NCBI GenBank assembly: GCA_018716725.1
Contig: DVJP01000029.1
Coordinates: 1 to 58,146, forward strand
From: Candidatus Merdivicinus excrementipullorum
GTDB taxonomy: Bacteria > Bacillota > Clostridia > Oscillospirales > Ruminococcaceae
DNA: 58,146 nucleotides
Direction of reading: 5' to 3'
Shown: piece after piece, positions 1 through 8,475 of the stretch
How the letters are laid out: each line of letters opens with the position of its first letter
How positions within the stretch are numbered: position 1 is the first letter of the stretch
The notes under the pieces: generated by a model
The model's database searches: none
Seen by the model: only the letters and a program-made list of their open reading frames with translations
Told to the model about the DNA's origin: nothing
Translations under genes and position numbers: made by a program

Positions 1-117
1 AGCCGGTGGAAATCGGGAAGAACAACAGGATAGAACAAGCAACATTATTCAATTTGAACTCGGCTGGAACCCGCATGGTTCCAAGGGTTTCAGCCGTTTG
101 GCACTCCGCATAGGAAA

Positions 118-161
118 CCTGATTTCGAATCCGGACCCTTCAACCGCTTGGGTACATCTCC
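118..161 (-). tRNA. tRNA-Ser(CGA)-like 5' portion, 3' half not found
   Basis: Read on the minus strand, this stretch has a 7-nt acceptor strand GGAGATG, a D-arm closed by CCC/GGG around AAGCGGTTGAA, and an anticodon arm with loop TTCGAAA (anticodon CGA, serine, with U33 and A37). The anticodon stem CCGGA/TCAGG has one G-A mismatch. No T-arm (GGTTCRA) and no matching CATCTCC acceptor strand occur in the 117 bases before the window edge. A 12-bp hairpin with a 12-nt loop lies at 61-96 instead. It could be an intron-split tRNA whose 3' exon lies off the window, or a truncated tRNA remnant. A canonical promoter upstream argues that it is transcribed. Confidence 0.4.
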
Positions 162-238
162 GTATTCAATTTTCAGGCGCCGTTCGCAAAACATTCGGAA
201 AAATGCGAGAATTCGATACCAATCATTCAGACTTATAT

Positions 239-267
239 AGTATACCACAAACTTTTTCGGTTGTCAA
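239..267 (-). promoter_or_regulatory. Sigma-A promoter for the tRNA-Ser-like element
   Basis: On the minus strand there is TTGACA, a 17-bp spacer and TATACT. The predicted start is about 70 nt upstream of the tRNA-like acceptor strand, and no coding start follows it. Confidence 0.7.
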
Positions 268-278
268 AGGCTTTTTAC

Positions 279-310
279 AAAAAACTTCCCGGAGGAAGAA
301 CCTCCGGGAA
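279..310 (-). terminator. Intrinsic terminator after ireB
   Basis: A 10-bp stem (TTCCCGGAGG/CCTCCGGGAA) with a 5-nt loop is followed on the minus strand by a T-run. It closes the ireB unit just before the promoter of the tRNA-like element. Confidence 0.85.
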
Positions 311-324
311 AACACACCGTATTT

Positions 325-570
325 CTAATCCGCGAGATAGGATTTCACCATGGCCTGCAAAAGTTCATCCCGGTCAATTTTGCGGATTAAACTCCTGGCG
401 TTATTATGGGTTGTAATATAGGTTGGATCCTCAGACAGGATGTACCCTACAATCTGGCTGATGGGATTATAACCCTTCTGCTTTAATGCGTCATATACCG
501 TTGTTAAAATCCGCCGCATTTCCACTTCTTTTTCATCCGGAACAGAAAACGTCATCGTCTTATCCTGCAT
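325..570 (-). CDS. ireB: IreB family regulatory phosphoprotein
   Basis: An 81-aa protein of the IreB/UPF0297 family. It carries the signature [20 protein letters not shown] and the downstream Asn-Ala-Arg-x-Leu-Ile-Arg core. In enterococci IreB is a substrate of the PASTA Ser/Thr kinase IreK and acts in cell-envelope stress and cephalosporin response; phosphorylation is on N-terminal threonines, and Thr5 and Thr7 here are candidates. The frame is open further upstream, but the ATG at 570 has a GAGGTGA ribosome binding site and gives the family's usual length. In other Firmicutes this gene commonly sits beside ruvX; here it follows pheT with its own promoter. Confidence 0.93.
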   Translation of the reverse strand: MQDKTMTFSVPDEKEVEMRRILTTVYDALKQKGYNPISQIVGYILSEDPTYITTHNNARSLIRKIDRDELLQAMVKSYLAD

Positions 571-613
571 GCCTGTCACCTCACGAACAAGAGAATATTT
601 ATCGAATATCTTT

Positions 614-642
614 ATTATACCGCAATCCGAGGGAATATACAA
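614..642 (-). promoter_or_regulatory. Promoter of ireB
   Basis: On the minus strand there is TTGTAT, a 17-bp spacer and TATAAT. It lies in the gap between pheT and ireB, so ireB need not depend on pheST transcription. Confidence 0.7.
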
Positions 643-647
643 GAGGC

Positions 648-3047
648 TTATTGCCGTAAAAATACATGAATTTTTTCTAAAGAACCTAAGATTTTCTTCA
701 TAGCTTCATCGCATTCCTCATCGGTGAGGGTGCGGTCGGCGGCTCTCAGCAGGATGGAATAGGACACGCTCTTTTTGTCCGCCGGGATCTGGCCGCCCTG
801 GTAGACGTCAAAGAGTTCCACCTTCTCCACGATGCTGGACGCCGCGGAACGGATAGCCTTTTCCATTTCGGCAATGGGCAGTTCCTTGTCGGCGATGACC
901 GACAAATCCCGGGTAGACGCCGGGAACTTGGGCAGGGGCTGGTAGGTGATGCGCTTCGCCTCCATGGCCGCGTACAGAGGCTGGGGGTTAATTTCCGCCA
1001 AATATGCCCGGCCGCTCATGCCGAAACGGGCTGCCGCGGAAGGGTGCACCTCTCCTAAAACCGCCACAGGCTCCTCGCAGCCGGGAATAGTCACTTGAGC
1101 CTGGCGTCCGGGATGCAGGTAGGGTTCTTTAGAACGGGCATACTCCCCTTCCACACCGCACCGGGCCAGCAGCTCCTCCACAATGCCTTTGAGGGTGAAG
1201 AAGTCTTCTCCCTCGCCGTACATGCCCAGGGAAAGGGCCGGGATTTCATCGGGCTGTTCAGTGACGGGCAGGGCTTTGGGCTTGAATACTTTGGCAAGCT
1301 CAAAGAACCGGCCGCCGGGATTTTTGCGGCTCATATTGGTGGCCAGCACCGTCAGCATGCTGGACGCCAGCTGGGTCCGCATAGTGGAGTATTCCTCCCC
1401 CAGAGGATTTAAGAGCACCACTGCTTCCCGGCGCTTGTCGTCCGCCGCCAGGCCCAGCTGATCCGCCGCCTTGCCGCTGATAAAGGAATAGGTGGTGATT
1501 TCCCGCATGCTGTGGGCAATGAGCAGATTTTTGATTACATCCCCGTGGATGCGCTCCGGCAGTTTCCGGCCCCGGATAACGTCGCCCCTCATGGGGGTGC
1601 CCACAATGTGCTCGTAACCGTAAATCCGCATGACTTCCTCGGCCAAATCCGCCCGGCTTTCGATGTCGTCCCGGTAATAGGGGATGTCACAGGTCAAGAC
1701 GCCGTTTTCCAGGGTGGTCTTGATTTCCAGGGCGTTTAAAATCTCCGCCATTTTCTCATAGGGCACTTCCACGCCCAGCAGCTCGTTGATGCGGGCCGCA
1801 GGGACTGTCAGGCGGCGTTCCTCGGGCAGGCCGTTGTGGCAGTCGATGACGCCCTCGATAATATCGCCGGCGTCCAGTTCCTCAATAAGCTGCAAAGCCC
1901 GGTCCATGGCGTACTGGACGCCTATGGTGTCCACGCCCTTTTCAAACCGTGCGCTGGACTCGGTGCGCATGCCCAAAGCGCGGGCGGTGCGGCGGACGCT
2001 GTCCCGGCGGAATTTGGCGCATTCCAGGAACAAATCCGTGGTATCGGCGGTGATTTCGCTTTCTAAGCCCCCCATGATGCCCGCCAGGCAGGAGGGCTTC
2101 TGGCCGTCGGCGATGACCAGCATATCGCTGGTCAGCTCATGGGGCTTTTCATCCAGGGTGGTCATGGTTTCTCCGTCTTTTGCCCGGCGGACGATGATCT
2201 GATGGCCAGCAATGTCGTTCAGGTTAAAGGCGTGCATGGGATGACCGGTTTCCAGCATGACGAAGTTTGTAATGTCCACAATGTTGTTAATGGGGCGCAT
2301 CCCGGCTCCCCGGAGACACTCCTTCATCCAGTCGGGCGAGGGCTTGATGCGGAGGTTTTTCACCACCCGGCCCATATACCGGGGGCAGAGGTCGTAATCC
2401 TCCACGGAAATGGCGATATGGTCGTGAATATCTCCGCCGGAAGTTTTGTAAGAAGGCTCCGGCAGGCGGATTTTCTCGCCCAGCACCACGGCAACCTCCC
2501 TGGCCACGCCGATGACGCTGTTGCAGTCGGGGCGGTTGGACAGGATGGAGAAGTCGATGATGACGTCGTTTTTGTGCAGGACGTTCCGCATATCGGTGCC
2601 GGGAGCATAATCTTCCTGCAAAATCAGGATGCCGTACACTTCCGCGCCGGGGTAATCCCCTTCCTTCAGGCAAAGCTCTTCGCCGGAGCAGAGCATGCCG
2701 TTGGAGGGCAGGCCCCGGAGCTTGCCTTTTTTGATGTGCATGCCGTTGGGCAGCTTGGAATTGTGAAGGGCGCAGGGAACCAACGCCCCCTCAAAGACGT
2801 TCTGGGCGCCGGTGATGATCTGAACCGGCTCCCCTTCTCCCACGTCGATCTGGCAGACCTGGAGCTTGTCGGCGTCCGGGTGCTTTTCCAGCTTGACAAT
2901 GCGGCCCACCTTGACGTTTTCCATGGAGGCGGACAGATCCTCCACGTCCTCCACCTCAAAGCCGGCCATGGTCATCCGGTTGCAGAGCTCGTCAACCGGG
3001 ACCTTAATATCCACATAGCGTTTCAGCCAATTTAATGAAACTTTCAT
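648..3047 (-). CDS. pheT: Phenylalanine--tRNA ligase beta subunit
   Basis: This 799-aa protein is the beta subunit of the (alpha-beta)2 enzyme that charges tRNA-Phe in the cytoplasm. It begins with the typical [12 protein letters not shown]. An EMAP-II-like tRNA-binding domain (residues about 40-150) contains [14 protein letters not shown]3/B4 editing and B5 domains follow, and a C-terminal FDX-ACB anticodon-binding domain contains [14 protein letters not shown]. The length is normal for the long bacterial form. ATG at 3047 has an AAGGAGGAAC ribosome binding site. It lies 28 bases after pheS, so the two are co-transcribed under the T-box. Confidence 0.97.
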   Translation of the reverse strand: MKVSLNWLKRYVDIKVPVDELCNRMTMAGFEVEDVEDLSASMENVKVGRIVKLEKHPDADKLQVCQIDVGEGEPVQIITGAQNVFEGALVPCALHNSKLPNGMHIKKGKLRGLPSNGMLCSGEELCLKEGDYPGAEVYGILILQEDYAPGTDMRNVLHKNDVIIDFSILSNRPDCNSVIGVAREVAVVLGEKIRLPEPSYKTSGGDIHDHIAISVEDYDLCPRYMGRVVKNLRIKPSPDWMKECLRGAGMRPINNIVDITNFVMLETGHPMHAFNLNDIAGHQIIVRRAKDGETMTTLDEKPHELTSDMLVIADGQKPSCLAGIMGGLESEITADTTDLFLECAKFRRDSVRRTARALGMRTESSARFEKGVDTIGVQYAMDRALQLIEELDAGDIIEGVIDCHNGLPEERRLTVPAARINELLGVEVPYEKMAEILNALEIKTTLENGVLTCDIPYYRDDIESRADLAEEVMRIYGYEHIVGTPMRGDVIRGRKLPERIHGDVIKNLLIAHSMREITTYSFISGKAADQLGLAADDKRREAVVLLNPLGEEYSTMRTQLASSMLTVLATNMSRKNPGGRFFELAKVFKPKALPVTEQPDEIPALSLGMYGEGEDFFTLKGIVEELLARCGVEGEYARSKEPYLHPGRQAQVTIPGCEEPVAVLGEVHPSAAARFGMSGRAYLAEINPQPLYAAMEAKRITYQPLPKFPASTRDLSVIADKELPIAEMEKAIRSAASSIVEKVELFDVYQGGQIPADKKSVSYSILLRAADRTLTDEECDEAMKKILGSLEKIHVFLRQ

Positions 3048-3075
3048 GATCTATGTTCCTCCTTCAAATCCCGCG

Positions 3076-4098
3076 TCAATTGAACTGGTCCAAGAACCGG
3101 GCGTCGTTCTCGAAAAGCAGGCGGATGTCGCTGATTTTGTACCGGGTGGTGGTCAGGCGGTCCAGGCCCACGCCGAAGGCGAAGCCGGAATACACCTCCG
3201 GGTCGATGCCGCAGCCCCGCAGGACGTTGGGATGCACCATCCCGGCCCCCAGGATCTCGATCCAGCCTGCGCCCTTGCAGATGCGGCAGCCTTTCCCACC
3301 GCATTCGGAGCAGCTGACGTCCACTTCCACGCTGGACTCGGTGAAGGGGAAGAAGGAGGGGCGGAACCGCACCTGGGTTTCCGGCCCGTAGATTTCATGG
3401 ACAAACTGCTCCAGGCACCCCTTCAGGTCGCACATGGTGACGCCTTTGTCCACAACCAGCCCTTCCATCTGGTGGAAAACCGGGGAATGGGTGGCGTCCA
3501 CCTCGTCGGCCCGGTAAACCCGGCCAGGGCAGACAATGCGGATGGGGGGCTTGCGCTGTTCCATGACCCGGATCTGGGCGGAGGAAGTCTGGGACCGGAG
3601 AAGCAGGTTGTCCCCCAGATAGAAGGTGTCCTGCATATCCCGGGCGGGATGATCCTTGGGCAGGTTTAAGGCCTCGAACAGGTAGTGGTCGGTTTCCACC
3701 TCGGGGCCGTCCACCACGTCAAAGCCCATGGACTGGAAAATGTCGATCAAATCGTTGGTGACAATGCTTAAGGGGTGCAGGCCGCCGGCCTTTTGCGCCT
3801 TGCCGGGCATGGTGACGTCGATGCGCTCGGCTTCCAGGCGGTCGTTTAACTCCTGTTCTTTCAGGGCTTCCTGTTTTTCGGCAATGGCCGCTTCCAGGGC
3901 CTGGCGCACCTCATTGGCCACCTGGCCGATGACGGGGCGTTCCTCGGCGGAGAGCTTGCCCATCTGTTTTAAAATGGCGGTCAGCTGGCCTTTTTTGCCC
4001 AAATAGCTGACCCGCAGGGCTTCCAGCGCCTTCCCGTCGCCGCACTGGGCCAGTTCCGCCAGCGCCGACGCTTTGATTTGTTCCAATTGTTCACGCAT
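3076..4098 (-). CDS. pheS: Phenylalanine--tRNA ligase alpha subunit
   Basis: The 340-aa catalytic subunit of phenylalanyl-tRNA synthetase. The N-terminal coiled coil (about residues 1-85) leads into a class II aminoacylation core with motif 2 around [20 protein letters not shown] and motif 3 near the end ([16 protein letters not shown]). The start is set at ATG 4098, 8 bases after AGGAGG; a TTG two codons upstream overlaps that ribosome binding site too closely. It is the first gene of the pheST operon, and regulation by uncharged tRNA-Phe is expected from the T-box ahead of it. Confidence 0.97.
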   Translation of the reverse strand: MREQLEQIKASALAELAQCGDGKALEALRVSYLGKKGQLTAILKQMGKLSAEERPVIGQVANEVRQALEAAIAEKQEALKEQELNDRLEAERIDVTMPGKAQKAGGLHPLSIVTNDLIDIFQSMGFDVVDGPEVETDHYLFEALNLPKDHPARDMQDTFYLGDNLLLRSQTSSAQIRVMEQRKPPIRIVCPGRVYRADEVDATHSPVFHQMEGLVVDKGVTMCDLKGCLEQFVHEIYGPETQVRFRPSFFPFTESSVEVDVSCSECGGKGCRICKGAGWIEILGAGMVHPNVLRGCGIDPEVYSGFAFGVGLDRLTTTRYKISDIRLLFENDARFLDQFN

Positions 4099-4128
4099 AT
4101 CCAAAACCTCCTGTTTTCAATACAAAAT

Positions 4129-4392
4129 AAAAAGCCCCCGCCCCAGCAGAATTGGGACGAAGGCAAAATGCTTCCGCGGTACCACCCAGATTTCCGGCCC
4201 TCACACAGACGGCCGGCCCTTTGGCTCCCTGTAACGGGGGAACCCGTCGTTCCCTACTAAATTTTCAGGAACGCCGCTCGCAGGGGAAATTTCACGAAAT
4301 CCAGCGGCAGACGGGCTTTCAGCCGGTGACCCATCCTCTCTGAGGGCTGGTAAAATCGCTACAAACCTGGTCATTGCGTTTGCAATATAGAT
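4129..4392 (-). promoter_or_regulatory. T-box riboswitch leader of pheST
   Basis: The minus strand carries the diagnostic T-box sequence GGGTGGTACCGCGG (4174-4187). It pairs with the NCCA end of uncharged tRNA and forms the antiterminator. Upstream is a long Stem I region with an AGAGAGGATGGG-type start and several helices. Downstream is the terminator arm. T-box leaders raise transcription of aminoacyl-tRNA synthetase genes when the cognate tRNA is uncharged. I did not fix the specifier codon with certainty; UUC for Phe is expected from the downstream genes. Confidence 0.93.
4134..4164 (-). terminator. T-box intrinsic terminator
   Basis: An 11-bp GC-rich stem (GCCTTCGTCCC with GGGGCGGGGGC, three G-T pairs) is followed by CTTTTTATTTT on the minus strand. 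It is mutually exclusive with the T-box antiterminator and ends 35 bases before pheS. Confidence 0.88.
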
Positions 4393-4394
4393 TT

Positions 4395-4423
4395 AGTATA
4401 GCACGTTTCGATTTTTTTTGCAA
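4395..4423 (-). promoter_or_regulatory. Promoter of pheST
   Basis: TTGCAA, a 17-bp spacer and TATACT on the minus strand, just upstream of the T-box Stem I. Confidence 0.72.
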
Positions 4424-4524
4424 GGGAATTTGGGAATTTTTTGCCCGCAACCAAAAGTTGCGGGATAGTTGGTGGCGGCGGCGGGCCTGCTGTGGTAAAA
4501 TAAAGGCGAAAGGAGGGAGTTCAT

Positions 4525-4872
4525 ATGCTGTTTTCGCCAGCCACTTTGGGAATTCTCATTTTAAGTATCCTTACAGTTGCCGTATTTCTTGTTCTGATGG
4601 TTTTGGTTTTCCGCGGGCTTTTCCAATATATTCATGCAAAAGATGCGCGGACAGAAAAAGAAGCCGTCAAGAAATCCCTGGGGGAAACATTGAAAGCGCG
4701 CCGCCTGCAATGCAAAATGACCCAGGAATTTGTGGCGGAAGCCCTTGGCGTCAGCCGCCAGGCGGTGAGTAAATGGGAGCAGGGAAAATCTGACCCCAGC
4801 ACCTCCAACTTGCTGGCCCTGGCTAAGCTGTTTCACATCCCGGCGGAAGAATTGTTGAAGGATGTGGAATAA
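4525..4872 (+). CDS. Membrane-anchored Xre-family regulator
   Basis: A 115-aa protein with one N-terminal transmembrane helix (about residues 7-31, Leu/Val/Ile-rich) and a C-terminal Cro/C1-type helix-turn-helix (about 50-110, with QEFVAEALGVSRQAVSKWEQ). The predicted topology puts the DNA-binding domain in the cytoplasm, tethered to the membrane. AAGGAGGG lies 9 bases before the ATG. It is convergent with a pair of small membrane-protein genes and separated from them by a shared terminator. The target is unknown; membrane tethering suggests response to an envelope signal, which is inference. Confidence 0.85.
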   Translation: MLFSPATLGILILSILTVAVFLVLMVLVFRGLFQYIHAKDARTEKEAVKKSLGETLKARRLQCKMTQEFVAEALGVSRQAVSKWEQGKSDPSTSNLLALAKLFHIPAEELLKDVE

Positions 4873-4887
4873 TTTTTGGCAAAGAAA

Positions 4888-4919
4888 AGGCTGCCCGGGT
4901 CATAGGCAGCCTCTTTCTT
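4888..4919. terminator. Bidirectional terminator between convergent genes
   Basis: AGGCTGCC/GGCAGCCT stem with a 9-nt loop, followed by CTTTCTT on the plus strand and TTTTCTTT on the minus strand. It serves the Xre gene and the opposing small membrane-protein gene. Confidence 0.82.
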
Positions 4920-5133
4920 ATGCAATCGCTCCGCAAAGCAGCAAAATTAAGAGTACTGCCATGGCCGCTGCCAGAAAGATTCCGGCCCCCCGGACGCGCC
5001 GCCGGTATTGGTCGGTGGGACCGTCCGCGCCTTTGCTTTTCCAGGATTCGGTGATTTCCCAAACAGTGTCCGGCTTGACTGCCATAAAAAGGCCCGCAGC
5101 GATACAGACAAGAGCCAGCAGGATTTTCCACAT
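4918..5133 (-). CDS. Small membrane protein, DUF6199-like
   Basis: A 71-aa protein with two hydrophobic segments (about residues 1-17 and 47-68) flanking a short loop containing WEITESWKSKGADGPTDQY. That loop resembles the DUF6199 type of small clostridial membrane proteins; the function is unknown. ATG at 5133 has AGGAGG 8 bases upstream, and its A overlaps the TGA stop of the preceding gene, so the two are translationally coupled. It is the last gene of the cluster that begins with the histidine phosphatase. Confidence 0.72.
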   Translation of the reverse strand: MWKILLALVCIAAGLFMAVKPDTVWEITESWKSKGADGPTDQYRRRVRGAGIFLAAAMAVLLILLLCGAIA

Positions 5134-5498
5134 CAAAGATTCCTCCTGCTCTGTTCATCCCAGGGGAGGGCCTCGCCGCAGAAATAGCAGTGCCGGGAAG
5201 CGGGGCTCTGGACCCGGCCGCATTTGGGGCAGCGGTAATACAGCAGGAACATGGCCATTTCCGCCGCCAGCAGCAAAACCGCAACTGTCAGCGCCGTCCA
5301 ATCAGGCAGTATGCTCAAAAGCAGCAGGTCCAGCACTGCCAGAACGGCACAGGTAATGACAATCCCCTTAGCCGTGCGGGGCTTCCATTTTTGGACCCGC
5401 TTCTGCAAAGCGGCCAGCCATTCCCATTTTTCCGGGTGGAGCAGCAGCCAGAAACCGGCCGCCAGCACCAAAAGTCCGCCCAAAATCCACCAAATCAT
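5133..5498 (-). CDS. Small membrane protein with C-terminal zinc ribbon
   Basis: A 121-aa protein with three predicted transmembrane segments: about residues 2-20, 44-62 and 67-86. A Cys4 zinc-ribbon-like tail follows (CPKCGRVQ...CYFCGE, spacing CxxC-n-CxxC). The tail is predicted to face the cytoplasm. Function unknown. The gene starts with ATG and overlaps the next small membrane gene by one base. The pair may form a two-protein membrane unit, but nothing in the sequence shows what it does. Confidence 0.78.
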   Translation of the reverse strand: MIWWILGGLLVLAAGFWLLLHPEKWEWLAALQKRVQKWKPRTAKGIVITCAVLAVLDLLLLSILPDWTALTVAVLLLAAEMAMFLLYYRCPKCGRVQSPASRHCYFCGEALPWDEQSRRNL

Positions 5499-5561
5499 GC
5501 GAATCTCCCCTTTCTGTCTCTGCTAGAGGTATTTTCCCCATAATGCTGATGATTGCGGAAA

Positions 5562-6395
5562 TTACGCCGCCGTGCCTTCTTCCGGGGCGGCGCTTTCCTT
5601 CTGGGAGGATTCTGCCGGTTCTTCCGCAGGCTCCGAGGTTTCCCCGCTTACTTCCGAGGTTTCGGGGGCGGACGGCTCCTCAATCTGAGAGGACTCGGCC
5701 ACGTCGTATTCGTGGCCCACATCCCCTGCGTTTGCAACGCTGTACACCGTCCAAGCGTCGCCGGATTTTTTCACCGTATAAAGCATTTCCTTCACCGGCT
5801 CCGGCCGGTAGCTCCGGCCGCTGGTGTCGCTCTGCCAAACCAGCCCCGGCGGGATGTACCCCACCGTCAGAACCAGAGTTTCCCCGTCTACTTTCTCAAT
5901 TTCCTCCACATCCGGAGTGTAGGCCATAATGTAAGGCACCGCCGGGAAAACATAGGATTTACTGGACTCGTCGTAAGTAATCATCAGGGCCGTGTCCCCT
6001 ACCGTCTGATGGGTGTACTCCACATCCCCGAACAGCTCCCGGATCTGGATTTCCACGTCCGTTTCCGGCACTGTGACAAAGTTCATGCTGTCGGTGGGAT
6101 AGGCGGACATATCGGCGTTCATGATAAGCCGCCAGATCCCGGCGGTGATGATGGTGGAATCCGTCATCTGTTCCGGATTTTCAAACTGGGGCGGGTCCTG
6201 CAAAACCAGGGGGGTGATGAGCCACTCGAAATCCTCCTTTTGAGAATCCTGGTTCACAAGGCTGGAAACCCCCTGCCCCACAAAAATGACGGAGGAAATA
6301 AGGCCGATAACGGCAAACACCATCACCACAGCCCCGAAAATTATCATGCGCAGGCTGCCGTTTTTGGGGGCAGCCGGTTTTGTCGTATTGCTCAA
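5562..6395 (-). CDS. Membrane-anchored protein of unknown function
   Basis: A 277-aa protein. A short basic N-terminus is followed by one transmembrane helix (about residues 17-40). An extracytoplasmic domain of about 190 residues contains PFVTVPETDVE-like and YIPPGLVWQSDTSGRSYRP stretches. The last 50 residues are low-complexity Ser/Glu/Pro-rich. I recognise no family. The start is TTG at 6395, with AAAGGAG 8 bases upstream; no ATG fits as well. It lies 19 bases after proA and is probably the distal part of that transcript. Confidence 0.75.
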   Translation of the reverse strand: MSNTTKPAAPKNGSLRMIIFGAVVMVFAVIGLISSVIFVGQGVSSLVNQDSQKEDFEWLITPLVLQDPPQFENPEQMTDSTIITAGIWRLIMNADMSAYPTDSMNFVTVPETDVEIQIRELFGDVEYTHQTVGDTALMITYDESSKSYVFPAVPYIMAYTPDVEEIEKVDGETLVLTVGYIPPGLVWQSDTSGRSYRPEPVKEMLYTVKKSGDAWTVYSVANAGDVGHEYDVAESSQIEEPSAPETSEVSGETSEPAEEPAESSQKESAAPEEGTAA

Positions 6396-6414
6396 ACTGC
6401 TGGCTCCTTTCCGG

Positions 6415-7659
6415 TCAGCGGATCTGGCCGCTGCCGTAGACTTTATATTTGCAGGTGGTCAGGGCGTCCAAACCCATAGGCCCCCTGGCGTGAAGTTTCT
6501 GGGTGGAAATCCCGATTTCCGCCCCCAGGCCGAACTCCCCACCGTCGGTGAACCGGGTGGAAGCATTGACGTAAACCGCCGCCGAATCCACTTCGTTTAA
6601 AAACCGCTGGGCCGCTTCGTAATCCCTGGTGACAATGGCTTCCGAATGGCCGGTGCTGTACCGGGCGATATGGGCGACGGCTTCATCCAGGCCGGACACC
6701 ACCTTTACCGACATTTTATAGTCCAGATATTCCCGGCCGTAATCCTCCTCCGAAGCTTCCTCCATGTCCGGGCAGATTTCCCGGGCTTCCGGACAGCCGT
6801 ACAAGGTCACGCCCTTGTCTTTCAGGGCATTTGCAAGCCTTGGCAGCACTGCCGGGGCGCATTCTCTATCAATGAGCAGGGATTCCGCCGCGTTGCAGAC
6901 GGACACCCGGCTGGTTTTGGCGTTGACCACAATCTTTTCCGCCATATCCGGGTCCGCCGTTTTTTCCACATAAATGTGGCAGTTGCCCACGCCGGTTTCA
7001 ATGACCGGAACCGTGGCGTTCTGCACCACCGCCTGGATAAGCCCCGCGCCCCCTCTTGGAATCAGCACGTCCAGGAGGCCGTTTAAGCGCATCATTTCAT
7101 TGGCGCTGTTCCGGGAGGTGTCCTCCACCAGCAAAACGCAGTCTGCGGGCAGGCCGCAGCTTTCAATGGCCCCCCGCATAATGTTTGCCAGGGCCATATT
7201 GGAGCGGATGGCTTCCTTTCCGCCCCGGAGCAAAGCGGCGTTGCCGGATTTGAGGCAGAGGGCCGCCCCGTCCACCGTCACATTGGGACGGCTTTCAAAG
7301 ATAATGCCCACAGCCCCCAGCGGCACCCGCACCTTTTCGATCATCAGGCCGTTGGGCCGGACGCTGCCGCTTTCAATGACCCCCACCGGGTCAGCCAGGC
7401 CGATAAGCTGGCGCACTGCGGCGCAGATGCCCTCCAGCCGGCTTTCCGTCAGGGTCAGCCGGTCGATAAGCCCTTCGTTCAGCCCATTTTCCCGGCCGGC
7501 TGCGATGTCCTCCCCGTTGGCAGCCAGGATGTCCGCCCGCTTTTCCCAAAGGGCAACGGCAATGGCTTCCAAAACCTCGTTTTTTTTGCCGGAGGACGCT
7601 TTTCCCAAAATCCGGGACGCTTCTTTTACCCGGCGCCCCAGTTCCTGCATATTGCTCAT
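6415..7659 (-). CDS. proA: Glutamate-5-semialdehyde dehydrogenase
   Basis: This 414-aa enzyme reduces gamma-glutamyl phosphate to glutamate-5-semialdehyde with NADPH, the second step of proline synthesis. It has the aldehyde-dehydrogenase fold. The catalytic Cys lies in SRVSVCNAAESLL, and the ProA signature stretch VDSAAVYVNASTRFTDGGEFGLGAEIG is present with ESRPNVTVDGAALC upstream. The length matches the family. It lies 17 bases after proB, the usual proBA order. Confidence 0.96.
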   Translation of the reverse strand: MSNMQELGRRVKEASRILGKASSGKKNEVLEAIAVALWEKRADILAANGEDIAAGRENGLNEGLIDRLTLTESRLEGICAAVRQLIGLADPVGVIESGSVRPNGLMIEKVRVPLGAVGIIFESRPNVTVDGAALCLKSGNAALLRGGKEAIRSNMALANIMRGAIESCGLPADCVLLVEDTSRNSANEMMRLNGLLDVLIPRGGAGLIQAVVQNATVPVIETGVGNCHIYVEKTADPDMAEKIVVNAKTSRVSVCNAAESLLIDRECAPAVLPRLANALKDKGVTLYGCPEAREICPDMEEASEEDYGREYLDYKMSVKVVSGLDEAVAHIARYSTGHSEAIVTRDYEAAQRFLNEVDSAAVYVNASTRFTDGGEFGLGAEIGISTQKLHARGPMGLDALTTCKYKVYGSGQIR

Positions 7660-7676
7660 ATGATGTACCCGCCTTT

Positions 7677-8459
7677 CTATCCGATATATGTCCCCACCTG
7701 CTTGCCGTCCAGCAGGTCGTAAAGGTTTTCCGGCCGGGAGCCGTTTAAAATCACTGTGGGGAACCCGGCGTTCAAGCCGATTTGGGCGGCGGTAATTTTG
7801 GTGACCATGCCGCCGGTGCCCAAAGAGGTGCCGTGATCCCCTGCCAAGGCCCGGATGGAATCGGTGATTTCCGGGATATGTGGGATCAGCTTGGCGTTGG
7901 GGTTCACCCGGGGATTCTGGTCGAACACCCCGTCAATGTCGCTTAAAATAATCAAGAGGTCGGCCCCCACTAAGCTGCCCACAATGGCAGAAAGGGTATC
8001 GTTGTCGCCGAAAACGATTTCCTCGACGGCAACGGTGTCGTTTTCATTGACGACCGGGACAACGCCGTAACGGAGCAGGTTCTGGAAGGTGTTGACCACG
8101 TTCTGCTTGCGTTCCGGGCTGTCGATAATGTCCCGGGTCAGCAGCACCTGGGCCACCGAATGGTTGTATTCGGAAAAATACTTGTCGTAGCAGTACATAA
8201 GCTCGCACTGGCCGATGGCGGCGCAGGCCTGTTTTGCGGGGGTGTCCGTGGGCTTTTCCTTTAAGCCCATTTTCCCCACCCCAACGCCGATGGCGCCGGA
8301 GGACACTAAGATAATTTCCTTCCCGGAGTTTTTTAAATCGGCCAGGACCTTGACCAGCCGCTCCATCCGCTGGATGTTCATAAGCCCGGTTTTATGGGCC
8401 AGGGTGGAAGTGCCAACCTTGACGACGATGCGGTTTGCCTGGGCTGCGTTTTGAATCAT
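7677..8459 (-). CDS. proB: Glutamate 5-kinase, short form without PUA domain
   Basis: This 260-aa enzyme phosphorylates glutamate to gamma-glutamyl phosphate, the first and normally feedback-inhibited step of proline synthesis. The amino-acid-kinase fold is clear: RIVVKVGTSTLAHKTG at the N-terminus, VSSGAIGVGVGKMGL, NENDTVAVEEIVFGDNDTLSA and GTGGMVTKITAA. The protein stops after the kinase domain and lacks the C-terminal PUA domain of the roughly 367-aa E. coli enzyme. The start is ATG 8459; the open frame upstream overlaps the preceding gene. Co-transcribed with proA. Confidence 0.95.
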   Translation of the reverse strand: MIQNAAQANRIVVKVGTSTLAHKTGLMNIQRMERLVKVLADLKNSGKEIILVSSGAIGVGVGKMGLKEKPTDTPAKQACAAIGQCELMYCYDKYFSEYNHSVAQVLLTRDIIDSPERKQNVVNTFQNLLRYGVVPVVNENDTVAVEEIVFGDNDTLSAIVGSLVGADLLIILSDIDGVFDQNPRVNPNAKLIPHIPEITDSIRALAGDHGTSLGTGGMVTKITAAQIGLNAGFPTVILNGSRPENLYDLLDGKQVGTYIG

Positions 8460-8475
8460 AACGGATTCCCTCACT

